From Caldilineales bacterium (GTDB lineage: Bacteria; Chloroflexota; Anaerolineae; J102), in NCBI GenBank assembly GCA_019695115.1, contig JAIBAP010000042.1, positions 1 to 51,385 on the forward strand: a stretch of 51,385 bases of DNA, in the 5' to 3' direction. The notes under the pieces were generated by a model. The model was given only the letters and a program-made list of their open reading frames with translations. It did no database searches and was not told the DNA's origin. Both the position numbers and the translations under genes were made by a program. Every line of letters begins with the position of its first letter. The stretch's first letter is position 1. Positions 34,065 through 41,843 of the stretch are shown here, piece by piece.

Positions 34065-35180
34065 ATGACTTCCACCCAGCAAGGCTATCTCCTCATCGCC
34101 GACATCACCGGCTACACCATGTACCTGAGCCAGTCGGAACTGGAGCACGCGCAGGAGGTGTTGCAGACGCTGTTGGAACTGCTGATCGACCGCACCCGGC
34201 CGCCGCTGACTATCTCGCGCACGGCCGGCGATGCTGTGATCAGCTATTCGTTGTTGGGCGCGTCTTTGGCCGGGCAGACCTTTGTCGAGCTGATCGAAGA
34301 CACCTATGCCGCCTTTCGCCGCGCCATCGAACTGATGGTGCTGAACAATTCCTGCCACTGCAATGCCTGCGCCAATATCGGGTCGCTCGACCTCAAGTTC
34401 TTCGTCCACTTTGGCGCCTTCGGCATCCAGCGGCTGGGCGGGCACGACGAGTTGGTGGGGAGCGATGTCAATCTCATCCACCGTCTGCTCAAGAACCATG
34501 TCGTCGAGCAGACAGACGTTCGGGCCTATACGCTCTATACCGACGCCGCCATCACGCGGCTCGACCTGGACGAGTTCTGCCAAAAACTGACGCCGCATCG
34601 CGAAAGCTACGAGCACCTGGGCGAGGTGAAGGTCTGGATCCAGGATATGCACCCGGTGTGGCTGCAGAAGCGGGAGGCCAACCGCATCGTCATCCCGCCG
34701 GAAAGGATTGCTTTGCAGGTCGAGGCCGAGATCGCCCTGCCGCCGGAACTGGTCTGGGATTATCTGGCCCGGCCAGAGTATCGCGTGACGGTGATCGGCT
34801 CTGACCGTCAGGAAATCCTGGATCGCAAGGACGGTCGCGTGGCCGAGGGCAGCGTCTATCTGTGTTATCACGGCAATCAGGTCACCCGCCAGGCGGTGGT
34901 GCAGTGGCGGCCCTTCGAGCAGATGACGAGCGAAGACCTGGTCCCCACGCCGTTTGGCTCGATCCGGGTGTTGGTGGATTTCCACCTGCTCCCCGACCGG
35001 GGCGGCTCGCGGCTGGTGCAGACCTTCGGCAAACCCCAGGGGCCGTTTCTGGCCCGCAAGATGGCCGAGAGGATGCTGGGATCGCTGGCCAAACAGGCGA
35101 AGCTGGACATCGAAGCCTTCCGCAGACGGATCGAGGCCGACGCCGCCGGGCGCGACGCTCATCTGCAGGAGCAACCATGA
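34065..35180 (+). CDS. DUF2652-SRPBCC fusion protein
   Basis: 371-residue two-domain protein. Residues about 5-190 resemble DUF2652, a relative of the class III nucleotidyl cyclase fold (GYLLIADITGYTMYL, SRTAGDAVISYS, FFVHFGAFGIQRL). Residues about 220-355 form an SRPBCC/START-like ligand pocket (LPPELVWDYLARPEYR, VLVDFHLLPDRGGS). The cyclase-type metal Asp (ADITGY) and Asp (GDAV) are present, so nucleotide binding is possible but unproven. Downstream of a monooxygenase; a stop-start ATGA overlap links it to the SWIM remnant. Confidence 0.82.
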   Translation: MTSTQQGYLLIADITGYTMYLSQSELEHAQEVLQTLLELLIDRTRPPLTISRTAGDAVISYSLLGASLAGQTFVELIEDTYAAFRRAIELMVLNNSCHCNACANIGSLDLKFFVHFGAFGIQRLGGHDELVGSDVNLIHRLLKNHVVEQTDVRAYTLYTDAAITRLDLDEFCQKLTPHRESYEHLGEVKVWIQDMHPVWLQKREANRIVIPPERIALQVEAEIALPPELVWDYLARPEYRVTVIGSDRQEILDRKDGRVAEGSVYLCYHGNQVTRQAVVQWRPFEQMTSEDLVPTPFGSIRVLVDFHLLPDRGGSRLVQTFGKPQGPFLARKMAERMLGSLAKQAKLDIEAFRRRIEADAAGRDAHLQEQP

Positions 35181-35368
35181 CGATCACCTTCACCGAGGCC
35201 GACATCCGCGCCTATGCGAACAGCCAATCGTTCAGCCGCGGCTACGAATATTACAGCCACGGCGCCGTCTCGAATCTCGTCCGCCGCGGCAATCTGCTGA
35301 CAGCTGAGGTCGCGGGCAGCCAGTATGAACCTGTCGGGCCTGCTAGAAAAGCACGGGCGGAAGTATAA
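35177..35368 (+). pseudogene. SWIM zinc-finger protein, truncated
   Basis: 63 codons starting with an ATGA overlap. TEADIRAYANSQSFSRGYEY and GAVSNLVRRGNLLTAEVAGS match the N-terminus of SWIM zinc-finger proteins, but the frame stops before the CxCx(n)CxH motif. Just downstream, in another frame (to about 35399), KYKLVPMLKGIR looks like a possible C-terminal end of the same kind of protein. The middle part was probably deleted. Confidence 0.6.
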
Positions 35369-35468
35369 GCTGGTGCCGATGTTGAAGGGGATACGATAGA
35401 GTGCGACCAGGTATGGTAAACTGAACGGCGTCGCACTTTCCCCAACCCTCGCTGCCCGGCCAACCGAG

Positions 35469-35741
35469 ATGAGCCAGCCCGACCTCGAACCGAAAGAACC
35501 GGTGCAATCCCTGTCTTCGCGTGAGCCTGCCCCTAACGAAGACGAAATCGTGCGTCTGCGGCTTGCCGTCGCCGCCGCCAAAGAACGCCTGGCGCCGTTC
35601 GAGCAACGCTACGGCGTCAGTTCCGAGTATTTCATGGCAGAGATGGCGGCTGAGGATTTGGAGGGTGGGGACGATGAGTATGTGCAGTGGGCGGGGGAGT
35701 GGAGGTTGTTGAAGCGATTGGAGGAGAAGTCAACGCAGTAA
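35469..35741 (+). CDS. small helical protein, possible orphan antitoxin
   Basis: 90 residues, mostly acidic and helical. The core (AAAKERLAPFEQRYGVSSEY followed by FMAEMAAEDLEGGDDEYVQW) is similar to the product at 38627-38902, which has QARLSRFEDRYAMSTDQF and GELGDEADWFEW. Such small RL..FE.RYG.S...F proteins often neighbour TumE-like toxins, and an antitoxin role is possible, but no toxin gene is adjacent. Extended -10 TGGTAAACT at 35414-35422 could drive it. Confidence 0.6.
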   Translation: MSQPDLEPKEPVQSLSSREPAPNEDEIVRLRLAVAAAKERLAPFEQRYGVSSEYFMAEMAAEDLEGGDDEYVQWAGEWRLLKRLEEKSTQ

Positions 35742-35762
35742 GAGAAGCAGGAAGTGGTAATC

Positions 35763-36431
35763 ATGCCCCACGAAGCATCCTTCTCATCCACCCTCTTTCG
35801 CATCCATGAACCCGGCGGCTGGGTGTTCGCCCCGGTTCCCGATGAATTCGCCCCGGTGACAGCCGGGGCCTGGGGCCGCATTCCCGTGATTGCAGCCGTC
35901 GATGGCGCCACCTGGAAGACCAGCGTCTGGCGCGAGAAATCGGGGCGCACCCTGCTGGCGGTGCCGAAGGCGATCCGGCGGGGGAAGGATGAAGGGGATG
36001 TCGTCGTCGCCTGCCTTGACATCGCTCACCCGGCAAGGCACAATGCAGCCAAGAACGCCGCCATCCCTGCCGCCGGACCCCAGCCACCATGCCCATCCCG
36101 CGCCCCGACCTCAGCCAGGCCGACCCCGCCATCCTCGACTACATCGCCGCCCTCGAAGCCGAGCTTGCCCGCCTGTACGCCCTCCAGGACGCCAACGACC
36201 GCTCACACCTGGCCCGCCGCCAGCCCGAAGCGCCCCCCGAACCCTCCGAGCCGCCCACCACCCTCAACATCGTCACCATCAGCGCCGGGGGGCTGGTCAA
36301 ACGTAGCCCACGCCACCTCTACCAACGACAACGGCGCGGGGGCATGGGCGTCTTCGACCTGGAAACGCCCGACCGCGACCGCCCCGCCTTCCTTGCCCTG
36401 GCCGACGCCGCTGCCGGCCTGCTGCTGCTGA
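35763..36431 (+). CDS. DUF1905 protein with read-through tail
   Basis: Residues 1-about 90 are a normal DUF1905 domain: GGWVFAPVPDEFAPVTAGAW, GRIPVIAAVDGATWKTSVW and AIRRGKDEGDVVVACLDIA. DUF1905 proteins normally end soon after this. Here no stop follows; the frame continues for another 130 P/S/T/R-rich codons that overlap the next gene in a different frame, with a promoter for that gene inside. The tail is therefore probably accidental, caused by loss of the original stop. The true length may have been about 100 residues. Confidence 0.6.
   Translation: MPHEASFSSTLFRIHEPGGWVFAPVPDEFAPVTAGAWGRIPVIAAVDGATWKTSVWREKSGRTLLAVPKAIRRGKDEGDVVVACLDIAHPARHNAAKNAAIPAAGPQPPCPSRAPTSARPTPPSSTTSPPSKPSLPACTPSRTPTTAHTWPAASPKRPPNPPSRPPPSTSSPSAPGGWSNVAHATSTNDNGAGAWASSTWKRPTATAPPSLPWPTPLPACCC
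36016..36044 (+). promoter_or_regulatory. sigma-70-type promoter before GyrA-CTD gene
   Basis: TTGACA (36016-36021), a 17-bp spacer and CACAAT (36039-36044), giving a leader of about 38 bases before the ATG at 36089. It lies within the read-through tail of the DUF1905 frame, which supports that tail not being conserved coding sequence. Confidence 0.6.
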
Positions 36432-37162
36432 CAAGCCGCGGGCGCGCCTTCCGGCTCCCGCTTGGCTCGCTGGCCGAAGCGCCCGTGCGCAGCCGGGGCC
36501 AGGCCAGCGGCGATTTCCTCAGCCTCCTGGTCGATGAGCGCCTGATCTGCGCCCTGCCGGCCGACGGCGGCAGCTATCTGGCCCTGGTCAGCGAGCGGGG
36601 CCAGGTACGCCGCTACAGCGCCCACCTTTTCGGCGAAGCCATGCGGCCCGGCGCCGCCGTCTTCGACCCGGCCTATGGCGGCGAACCGGCGGCCGCCTGC
36701 TGGACCACCGGCGACGACGACCTCTTCATCGTCACCCGCGCCGGCCTCGCCATCCGCTTTGCCGAACGCCAGGTGCCCGTGCGCGGCGTGCTGGGCATCC
36801 GCCTGGAGCGGGACGACCGCGTGGCGGCAATGACCGCGGTCAAAGACGACGCCGGCGTTTTTCTTCTCGGCGCCGATGGTCGCGGCGCCCTGCGGCAGAT
36901 GGCAGGCTTCCGTCCCCACAAAGAGCCGGGCGCCGGCGGCAAAACGGCCATGAAGACCGACGCCCTGGTCGGGGCCGTGACGGTGGGGGCGGACGACGAA
37001 CTCTTCCTCCTCTCCCGTCTGAGCAAGATCATCCGCTTCGCCGCCGCCGAGGTCCCGGCCAAAGACGGCGTGGTGCAGGGCGTCAATTGCATGGAACTGC
37101 GCAGCGACGAGACCGTCGCCGTCATCGCCAGCCGCGGCTCGGCTGCGGCCATCCCGAGGTAG
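36089..37162 (+). CDS. stand-alone GyrA C-terminal (pinwheel) protein
   Basis: 357 residues. A short N-terminal helical segment (ILDYIAALEAELARLYAL) is followed by repeated beta blades of the gyrase A C-terminal domain type: GGLVKRSPRHLY, QRRGGMG at 81-87 (the GyrA box is QRRGGKG), FLSLLVDERLICALPADG, DDLFIVTRAGLAIRF, VFLLGADGRGALR, ELFLLSRLSKIIRF. There is no breakage-reunion domain or active-site Tyr. It could bind or wrap DNA by itself or modify gyrase activity; both are inferences. Next gene starts 1 bp after its stop. Confidence 0.82.
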   Translation: MPIPRPDLSQADPAILDYIAALEAELARLYALQDANDRSHLARRQPEAPPEPSEPPTTLNIVTISAGGLVKRSPRHLYQRQRRGGMGVFDLETPDRDRPAFLALADAAAGLLLLTSRGRAFRLPLGSLAEAPVRSRGQASGDFLSLLVDERLICALPADGGSYLALVSERGQVRRYSAHLFGEAMRPGAAVFDPAYGGEPAAACWTTGDDDLFIVTRAGLAIRFAERQVPVRGVLGIRLERDDRVAAMTAVKDDAGVFLLGADGRGALRQMAGFRPHKEPGAGGKTAMKTDALVGAVTVGADDELFLLSRLSKIIRFAAAEVPAKDGVVQGVNCMELRSDETVAVIASRGSAAAIPR

Positions 37163-37163
37163 C

Positions 37164-37475
37164 ATGGACAACAAAGCCCCCGCCCAAATCCAGATCGAGG
37201 TCCCCACCGATCTGCAGGCCACCTACGCCAACTTCGCCGTCATCAACCACGCTTTCAACGAGATCGTGATCGATTTCGCCCACATCATCCCCAACGTCCC
37301 CAGCACCCGCGTGCGCCAGCGCCTTGTCCTCACCCCCTACCACGCCCGGCTGCTCTACGACGCCCTGGGGGCCAACCTGGCCAACTACGAACGACGGTTC
37401 GGGCGCATCGAGTCGCCCTCGGCTGGCTCGCACGACCTGCCCAAAATGGGCGTGGACCCCGGCCAGGTGCACTAA
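37164..37475 (+). CDS. DUF3467 family protein
   Basis: 103-residue protein. QIEVPTDLQATYANFAVINH and LTPYHARLLYDALGANLANY are typical of DUF3467. The ATG begins one base after the GyrA-CTD stop, so the two are co-transcribed. Function unknown; members are small cytoplasmic proteins. Confidence 0.83.
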   Translation: MDNKAPAQIQIEVPTDLQATYANFAVINHAFNEIVIDFAHIIPNVPSTRVRQRLVLTPYHARLLYDALGANLANYERRFGRIESPSAGSHDLPKMGVDPGQVH

Positions 37476-37503
37476 GCCACCCCGCTCACTCGCTCCTCCT
37501 GCC

Positions 37504-38535
37504 ATGACCCAGCCAGCGACCAATTTTGGCTTTAGCGACGCCGAAATCGGCGACGGCAGCCGCACCCTCAGCTATATCGCCGCCATCAGCGAGGCCCTAC
37601 GCGAAGAAATGCGCCGCAACCCCGATGTGCTCGTGGTCGGCGAAGACATTGGCGGGGAGTTCGGCGGCGCCTTCAAAGTGACGAAGGGCTTCGAGGCCGA
37701 GTTTGGCCGGCAGCGGGTGCTGAACACCCCTCTGGCCGAGTTGAGCTTCACCGGCATGGGCACGGGCATGGCGCTGATGGGGTTGCGACCGGTGATCGAG
37801 ATCCAGTTCGCCGACTTCATCAGCTCGGCCTTCGATGCCATCGTCCAGTTCGCTGCCACCGTCCACTATCGCTGGGGCGGCGCCGTGCCGTGGGTCATCC
37901 GGGCGCCCAGTGATGGCGGCATCCGCTCCGGCCCTTTCCATAGCCAGAACCCTGAAGCCTGGTTCGTCCACACCCCCGGCCTCAAAGTTGTGGCTCCCGC
38001 CACCCCTGCCGATGCCAAAGGCCTGCTCATCGCCGCCATCCGCGACCCGAACCCTGTCATCTACTTCGAGAGCAAACCGCTCTATCGTTCGCTCAAGGGC
38101 CGGGTGCCGGCGGGCGAGTATGTCACACCCATCGGCCAGGCTCGCACGGCGCGCGAGGGCGATGACCTGGCCATCATCGCCTACGGCGCCCAGGTGCACG
38201 AATCTCTGAAGGCCGCCGAACGGTTGGCGGAGGAGGGCGTCCAGGCTGAGGTGCTCGACCTGCGCTCGCTCAAACCCCTCGACATCGAGGCCATCCTCGC
38301 CACTGCCCGCAAGACCGGCAAAGTCCTGGTCGTCCACTCGGCCAACCGGCTGGCCGGGGTGGGGGCCGAAGTGGCCGCCCTGATCGCCGAGCAAGCCTTC
38401 GCCTGGCTGGACGGCCCCATCGTCCGCCTGGGCGGGCTGGACACGCCCGTTCCCTTCAGCCCACCCCTCGAAGACGCCTATCGCCCCACCTCCGAAAGCA
38501 TCTATCAGGCTGCGAGAACTCTGGCGGCGTTCTAA
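37504..38535 (+). CDS. 2-oxoacid dehydrogenase E1 beta subunit
   Basis: 343-residue thiamine-diphosphate enzyme beta subunit (pyruvate or branched-chain 2-oxoacid dehydrogenase). Visible blocks: ALREEMRRNPDVLVVGEDIG (TPP-binding Glu region), RVLNTPLAELSFTGMGTGMA, PVIEIQFADFI, IRSGPFHSQNPEAWFVHTPG, VVAPATPADAKGLL and FESKPLYR. The matching alpha subunit and the E2/E3 components are not in the window, so it is an isolated beta gene or its partner is elsewhere. Start fixed at 37504 from the conserved N-terminus. Confidence 0.88.
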   Translation: MTQPATNFGFSDAEIGDGSRTLSYIAAISEALREEMRRNPDVLVVGEDIGGEFGGAFKVTKGFEAEFGRQRVLNTPLAELSFTGMGTGMALMGLRPVIEIQFADFISSAFDAIVQFAATVHYRWGGAVPWVIRAPSDGGIRSGPFHSQNPEAWFVHTPGLKVVAPATPADAKGLLIAAIRDPNPVIYFESKPLYRSLKGRVPAGEYVTPIGQARTAREGDDLAIIAYGAQVHESLKAAERLAEEGVQAEVLDLRSLKPLDIEAILATARKTGKVLVVHSANRLAGVGAEVAALIAEQAFAWLDGPIVRLGGLDTPVPFSPPLEDAYRPTSESIYQAARTLAAF

Positions 38536-38626
38536 AGATCAGCTATTGGCTGAACAATGGTATGATGTACACTGTGCTGGAAAGGAAATGATGCCGCACA
38601 CTGCATTATTCTCAAGGACCTTGCCG

Positions 38627-38902
38627 ATGTTAGCAACCCTGACCGTACAACAAGAAGCAATGCCAATAATCCGTTCAGGCATTGAGATGAAACGTAAGGC
38701 TCTTGAATTCAACCTGAGGCAGTATCAGGCGCGTTTGAGCAGATTTGAAGATCGGTACGCAATGAGCACCGACCAGTTTGCCCACCGCTTCGCTGCCGGT
38801 GAATTGGGTGACGAGGCTGATTGGTTCGAGTGGGAATATGTGCTGGATGTTTGGCGAGAAACCGATCGCCAATTGAAATTGATCGGGACCGTTCGTTTGT
38901 AA
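38627..38902 (+). CDS. small helical protein, paralogue of 35469 product
   Basis: 91 residues if the ATG at 38627 is used (AAGGA eight bases upstream); a longer frame upstream exists from 38546. QARLSRFEDRYAMSTDQFAH and ELGDEADWFEWEYVLD align with the 90-residue protein at 35469-35741. Length and composition fit an antitoxin-like protein without a neighbouring toxin. It converges with the glycosyltransferase, one base apart. Function unknown. Confidence 0.6.
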   Translation: MLATLTVQQEAMPIIRSGIEMKRKALEFNLRQYQARLSRFEDRYAMSTDQFAHRFAAGELGDEADWFEWEYVLDVWRETDRQLKLIGTVRL

Positions 38903-38903
38903 G

Positions 38904-39659
38904 TCATCCCGTATTCCGCATCTGCACCACCACTGGCGCCGTCTGCGCCAGAACCTTGAGGTCGAACCAGAACGAACGCTGCTCCACATAGCGCAGATCC
39001 CATTGCACGATCTGGGGGAAGGGGATGCTGCTGCGGCCGTGGATCTGAGCCAGACCGGTGATGCCGGGCAACACCGACAGCCGCGGCAGATACCAATCGA
39101 AATAGACTTCGGCTTCGTAATCGATCGATGGCCGCGGCCCCACCAGGCTCATATCGCCGAGAATGACATTGAAAAGCTGCGGCAATTCGTCCATGCTCGT
39201 CTTGCGCAGCACCTTGCCCACGCGGGTGATCATGCGCCCGTCGCCGGTGGGTTTCAGCAGGCCGCCGTTGCTATGCGGTCCTTTGGTGATCTCGCCGCGA
39301 ATGACCTGTTGGGCAAAGGCCCGGTGCGAGAGCGAGTGATCGACATCGCGCCTCATCGAGCGAAACTTGTAGAACGAAAACACCCGCCCGCCCAAGCCAA
39401 CCCGTCTTTGTTCGATGATGACCGGGCCTCCATCTTCCAGCTTGATGGCCAGCCAGATGACAACCAGCAGCGGGGACAGCAGAACCACCAACAGCAGGGC
39501 GAGCGATAGATCGAAAATGCGTTTGCTCAGGCGATAGCTGAGCGCCGCCGGCGCCGGTTCGACCGCAACCGTGGCATGGCTGGCAGCCGCGGCGGGATGG
39601 GCAGGCAAAGGCGATGAGCGCAGGGCAGAACCAATGATCTGGGGTTTGGTGGTGATCAT
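38904..39659 (-). CDS. undecaprenyl-phosphate sugar-1-phosphate transferase (short WcaJ/PglC-like)
   Basis: 251-residue transferase that moves a sugar-1-phosphate onto a lipid carrier. One N-terminal membrane segment ([20 protein letters not shown]), then [39 protein letters not shown] and [12 protein letters not shown]. Without the large N-terminal membrane region of WcaJ it is the minimal catalytic type. ATG at 39659 has AGGA about 11 bases upstream; an alternative Met at 39680 has none. Third gene in an exopolysaccharide-type cluster. Confidence 0.9.
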   Translation of the reverse strand: MITTKPQIIGSALRSSPLPAHPAAAASHATVAVEPAPAALSYRLSKRIFDLSLALLLVVLLSPLLVVIWLAIKLEDGGPVIIEQRRVGLGGRVFSFYKFRSMRRDVDHSLSHRAFAQQVIRGEITKGPHSNGGLLKPTGDGRMITRVGKVLRKTSMDELPQLFNVILGDMSLVGPRPSIDYEAEVYFDWYLPRLSVLPGITGLAQIHGRSSIPFPQIVQWDLRYVEQRSFWFDLKVLAQTAPVVVQMRNTG

Positions 39660-39922
39660 GTCGGCGTCGTTCCTGATCATGGCGGCGGCGGGGATGGGTG
39701 CGAAGATGGGTGCAGGCTGGCCGGTGCGAAGGCCGGACTACATTAGCACAAGTTGGGAAAATCTCCCAAGCCAGGCGCAGCCCGCTGCGGGCGCCGTGAA
39801 CGCTCTCGATTCGTCTAGGCCGCCGGTCGGACGAAGCGATGTCCTCGGTCTGTTGATACAGTAGCACATGCCCATGAAATGCCGATGAAAATGCCCCCGC
39901 CGCCGCATGAGAGTTCGTTCAT

Positions 39923-40417
39923 CTACAGCAGCCGGCCGGCATAGCGCGCCCGCGGGTAGCGGCGAAGATGATGTTGCCATTGCAGATAGACGCGGTCGGC
40001 CAGCCGCAGATGATAGATCAGCCGCCCCGTCAGACTGATCCGCTCCGGCTTGGAGGCCGACTCGATGAAGATGTGGGGGATGCGGTGCAGCCTGGACAGG
40101 AGGGCGAAAGGGATCTGCAAGCTCGGTCCCGCGCCGAGGATGGCGTCGGGCTGGGATTGGGAGAGGATGGTCTTGGCCTGGCGCAGGGCCGAAGGCATCT
40201 TGCGCACCACCGTGAGCGGGTCTTCGGTCACGCCCTGGCGCTTCTCGCGCGGCTGCACCACCCGATACACCGGCCCCATCCGCATGATTTTGTGCGCGGA
40301 CACGGCGTCATAGTCGGCGACAACATAGTGATAATCATGGTGCGGGCCGAGTAGCTCTACCAGGCGCAGCATCTGCTTGGTGTGGCCGCCGGCGCCCAGG
40401 ATGATCAACAGGCGCAT
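39923..40417 (-). CDS. Alg14/PssD-like glycosyltransferase subunit
   Basis: 164 residues. The LLIILGAGGHTKQMLRLVEL start, the central YVVADYDAVSAHKIMRM and DAILGAGPSLQIPFALLSRL resemble PssD/Cps14F/Alg14, the membrane-anchoring half of a two-subunit GT-B transferase that adds a sugar to a lipid-linked acceptor. The partner (PssE/Alg13-like) is not seen here. Start overlaps the oxidoreductase stop (TGATG). Confidence 0.85.
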   Translation of the reverse strand: MRLLIILGAGGHTKQMLRLVELLGPHHDYHYVVADYDAVSAHKIMRMGPVYRVVQPREKRQGVTEDPLTVVRKMPSALRQAKTILSQSQPDAILGAGPSLQIPFALLSRLHRIPHIFIESASKPERISLTGRLIYHLRLADRVYLQWQHHLRRYPRARYAGRLL

Positions 40418-41475
40418 CAGTCCAGGGCCGCGGCGGAGGAGGATGGCAAGAGGCGGGCCGGGATGGGTGTGTAGGGCGGCAGAGTGATCAGCCGGCGTTC
40501 GCGGCTGGCTAGCAGGATTTGCTCGGCCAGAAAGACGGCCCTCAGCCCCTCCTCTCCGTTCACCAACCCGTTGTAGCCATGCTGCGCCGCCGCCACGAAC
40601 GCCTCCAACTCGGCCCGCAGCGGTTCCACCCGCTCCAGTTCATACTTGATCACACTGCCCTCGCTCGCTCCCGAAGTAGCCAGCGTTTCCCACTTGTCCG
40701 CCGACGAGCGATTCTCATAGAACCAGAGTTCCTGGGTCAGATAGTTGACCAGGAACATGCCGTGCTCGCCCAGGATCGAGAGTTGCCGGATCTTGGTCGG
40801 GGTCAGCCAGTTTACATCCAGCATCCCCACCACCTCGTCGTCGAAGCGGACGATGCTCGAGACCATGTCCTCGTGCTCGTTTTGCAGCGTCCGTTTCACC
40901 TCGGCGGCGATGCTGCGGATGCCCGTCCCCACCAGATACTCCATCACATTCAGTTCGTGCGTGGCCAGGTCGAAGACCACGCCCACATCCTGCACCCGCG
41001 GCGGAAAAGGCCCGATGCGCCGGGCGTGGATCTGGTAGATGCGGCCCAGTTGGCCGTTTTCCAGGCGCTGTTTGAGGGCGATGACGGCCGGGTTGTAGCG
41101 CTCGATGTGGCCCACGCCCAACACGCGGTTGTAGCGATGGCTGGCCTCGATCATCACCCGGCCATTGTCCACCGAATCGGCCAGCGGTTTTTCGACAAAG
41201 GTGTGGAGGCCGGCCGACATTGTCTCCAGCGCGGCCTGGCAATGCATGTGGGTGGGCAGGGCGATGCTGACGACATCGATCTGCTCCGTGTCCAGCATCT
41301 CGCGGTAGTCGCGGTAGGGAGTGGCCTTGTAGGTGCGGGCCGCCCGGTCGCAGACTTCGGGGTCGGCGTCGGCGACGGCCACCAGGTTGGTCATCGGCAT
41401 GCGGGCATAGACGCGAGCATGGTTGGCGCCCATGGCGCCCACCCCGATCACAGCCGCATTCAACGTCTCGGGCAC
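40417..41475 (-). CDS. Gfo/Idh/MocA-family oxidoreductase
   Basis: 352-residue NAD(P)-dependent dehydrogenase. N-terminal Rossmann motif VIGVGAMGANHARVY, nucleotide-binding VAVADADPE, catalytic Lys in TFVEKPLADS and the GVGHIERYNPAVIALK region; C-terminal HARRIGPFPPRVQDVGVV is like the UDP-N-acetyl-sugar 3-dehydrogenases such as WlbA. Located with two glycan genes, so it probably oxidises a nucleotide sugar for polysaccharide synthesis. First gene of the cluster. Confidence 0.88.
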   Translation of the reverse strand: MPETLNAAVIGVGAMGANHARVYARMPMTNLVAVADADPEVCDRAARTYKATPYRDYREMLDTEQIDVVSIALPTHMHCQAALETMSAGLHTFVEKPLADSVDNGRVMIEASHRYNRVLGVGHIERYNPAVIALKQRLENGQLGRIYQIHARRIGPFPPRVQDVGVVFDLATHELNVMEYLVGTGIRSIAAEVKRTLQNEHEDMVSSIVRFDDEVVGMLDVNWLTPTKIRQLSILGEHGMFLVNYLTQELWFYENRSSADKWETLATSGASEGSVIKYELERVEPLRAELEAFVAAAQHGYNGLVNGEEGLRAVFLAEQILLASRERRLITLPPYTPIPARLLPSSSAAALD

Positions 41476-41843
41476 AGAAGGAACCTCGAAAGATTAGGGA
41501 TGATGTGCACCAGGCGCAAGCGACGCCGTGAGAAGCAGTCAGATCGCGCCAGGCTGCCCGGAAGGTCAGGTCAAGCTGGCTTTGGCGACGCCGTCGTGGT
41601 GCAAGGGCGTATTCTGCCTGCTTTTTCGGCTGCGGTCAAAAGCGCATTGCTTTGCCGCTTCGGGCCGACTCGCCCTGCTTGTGATCGCCATCTTGCCAGC
41701 TGAGGATGAAAGCGACGTGAACGCGGCTGTGCGGCAAGATGACAGTTTGGCAAGGTCGCCAAGACGACGACGGGCCAGGAAATTGGTGGGCGCCTGCCGC
41801 CTTTGGTAACATGGCTGCATCTACTTTCTTCAGGAGTTTCTGG
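41476..41843. other. intergenic region, divergent genes
   Basis: 368 bp between the divergent oxidoreductase and heme A synthase genes. I see no gene, hairpin or heptad array. AGGAG lies seven bases before the synthase ATG. Weak promoter-like boxes only (TTGTGA near 41680). Both promoters presumably lie here. Confidence 0.5.

Noticed and set aside
41528-41809. 93-residue frame upstream of heme A synthase
   Set aside because: No ribosome binding site, no domain pattern and basic low-complexity end; treated as intergenic.
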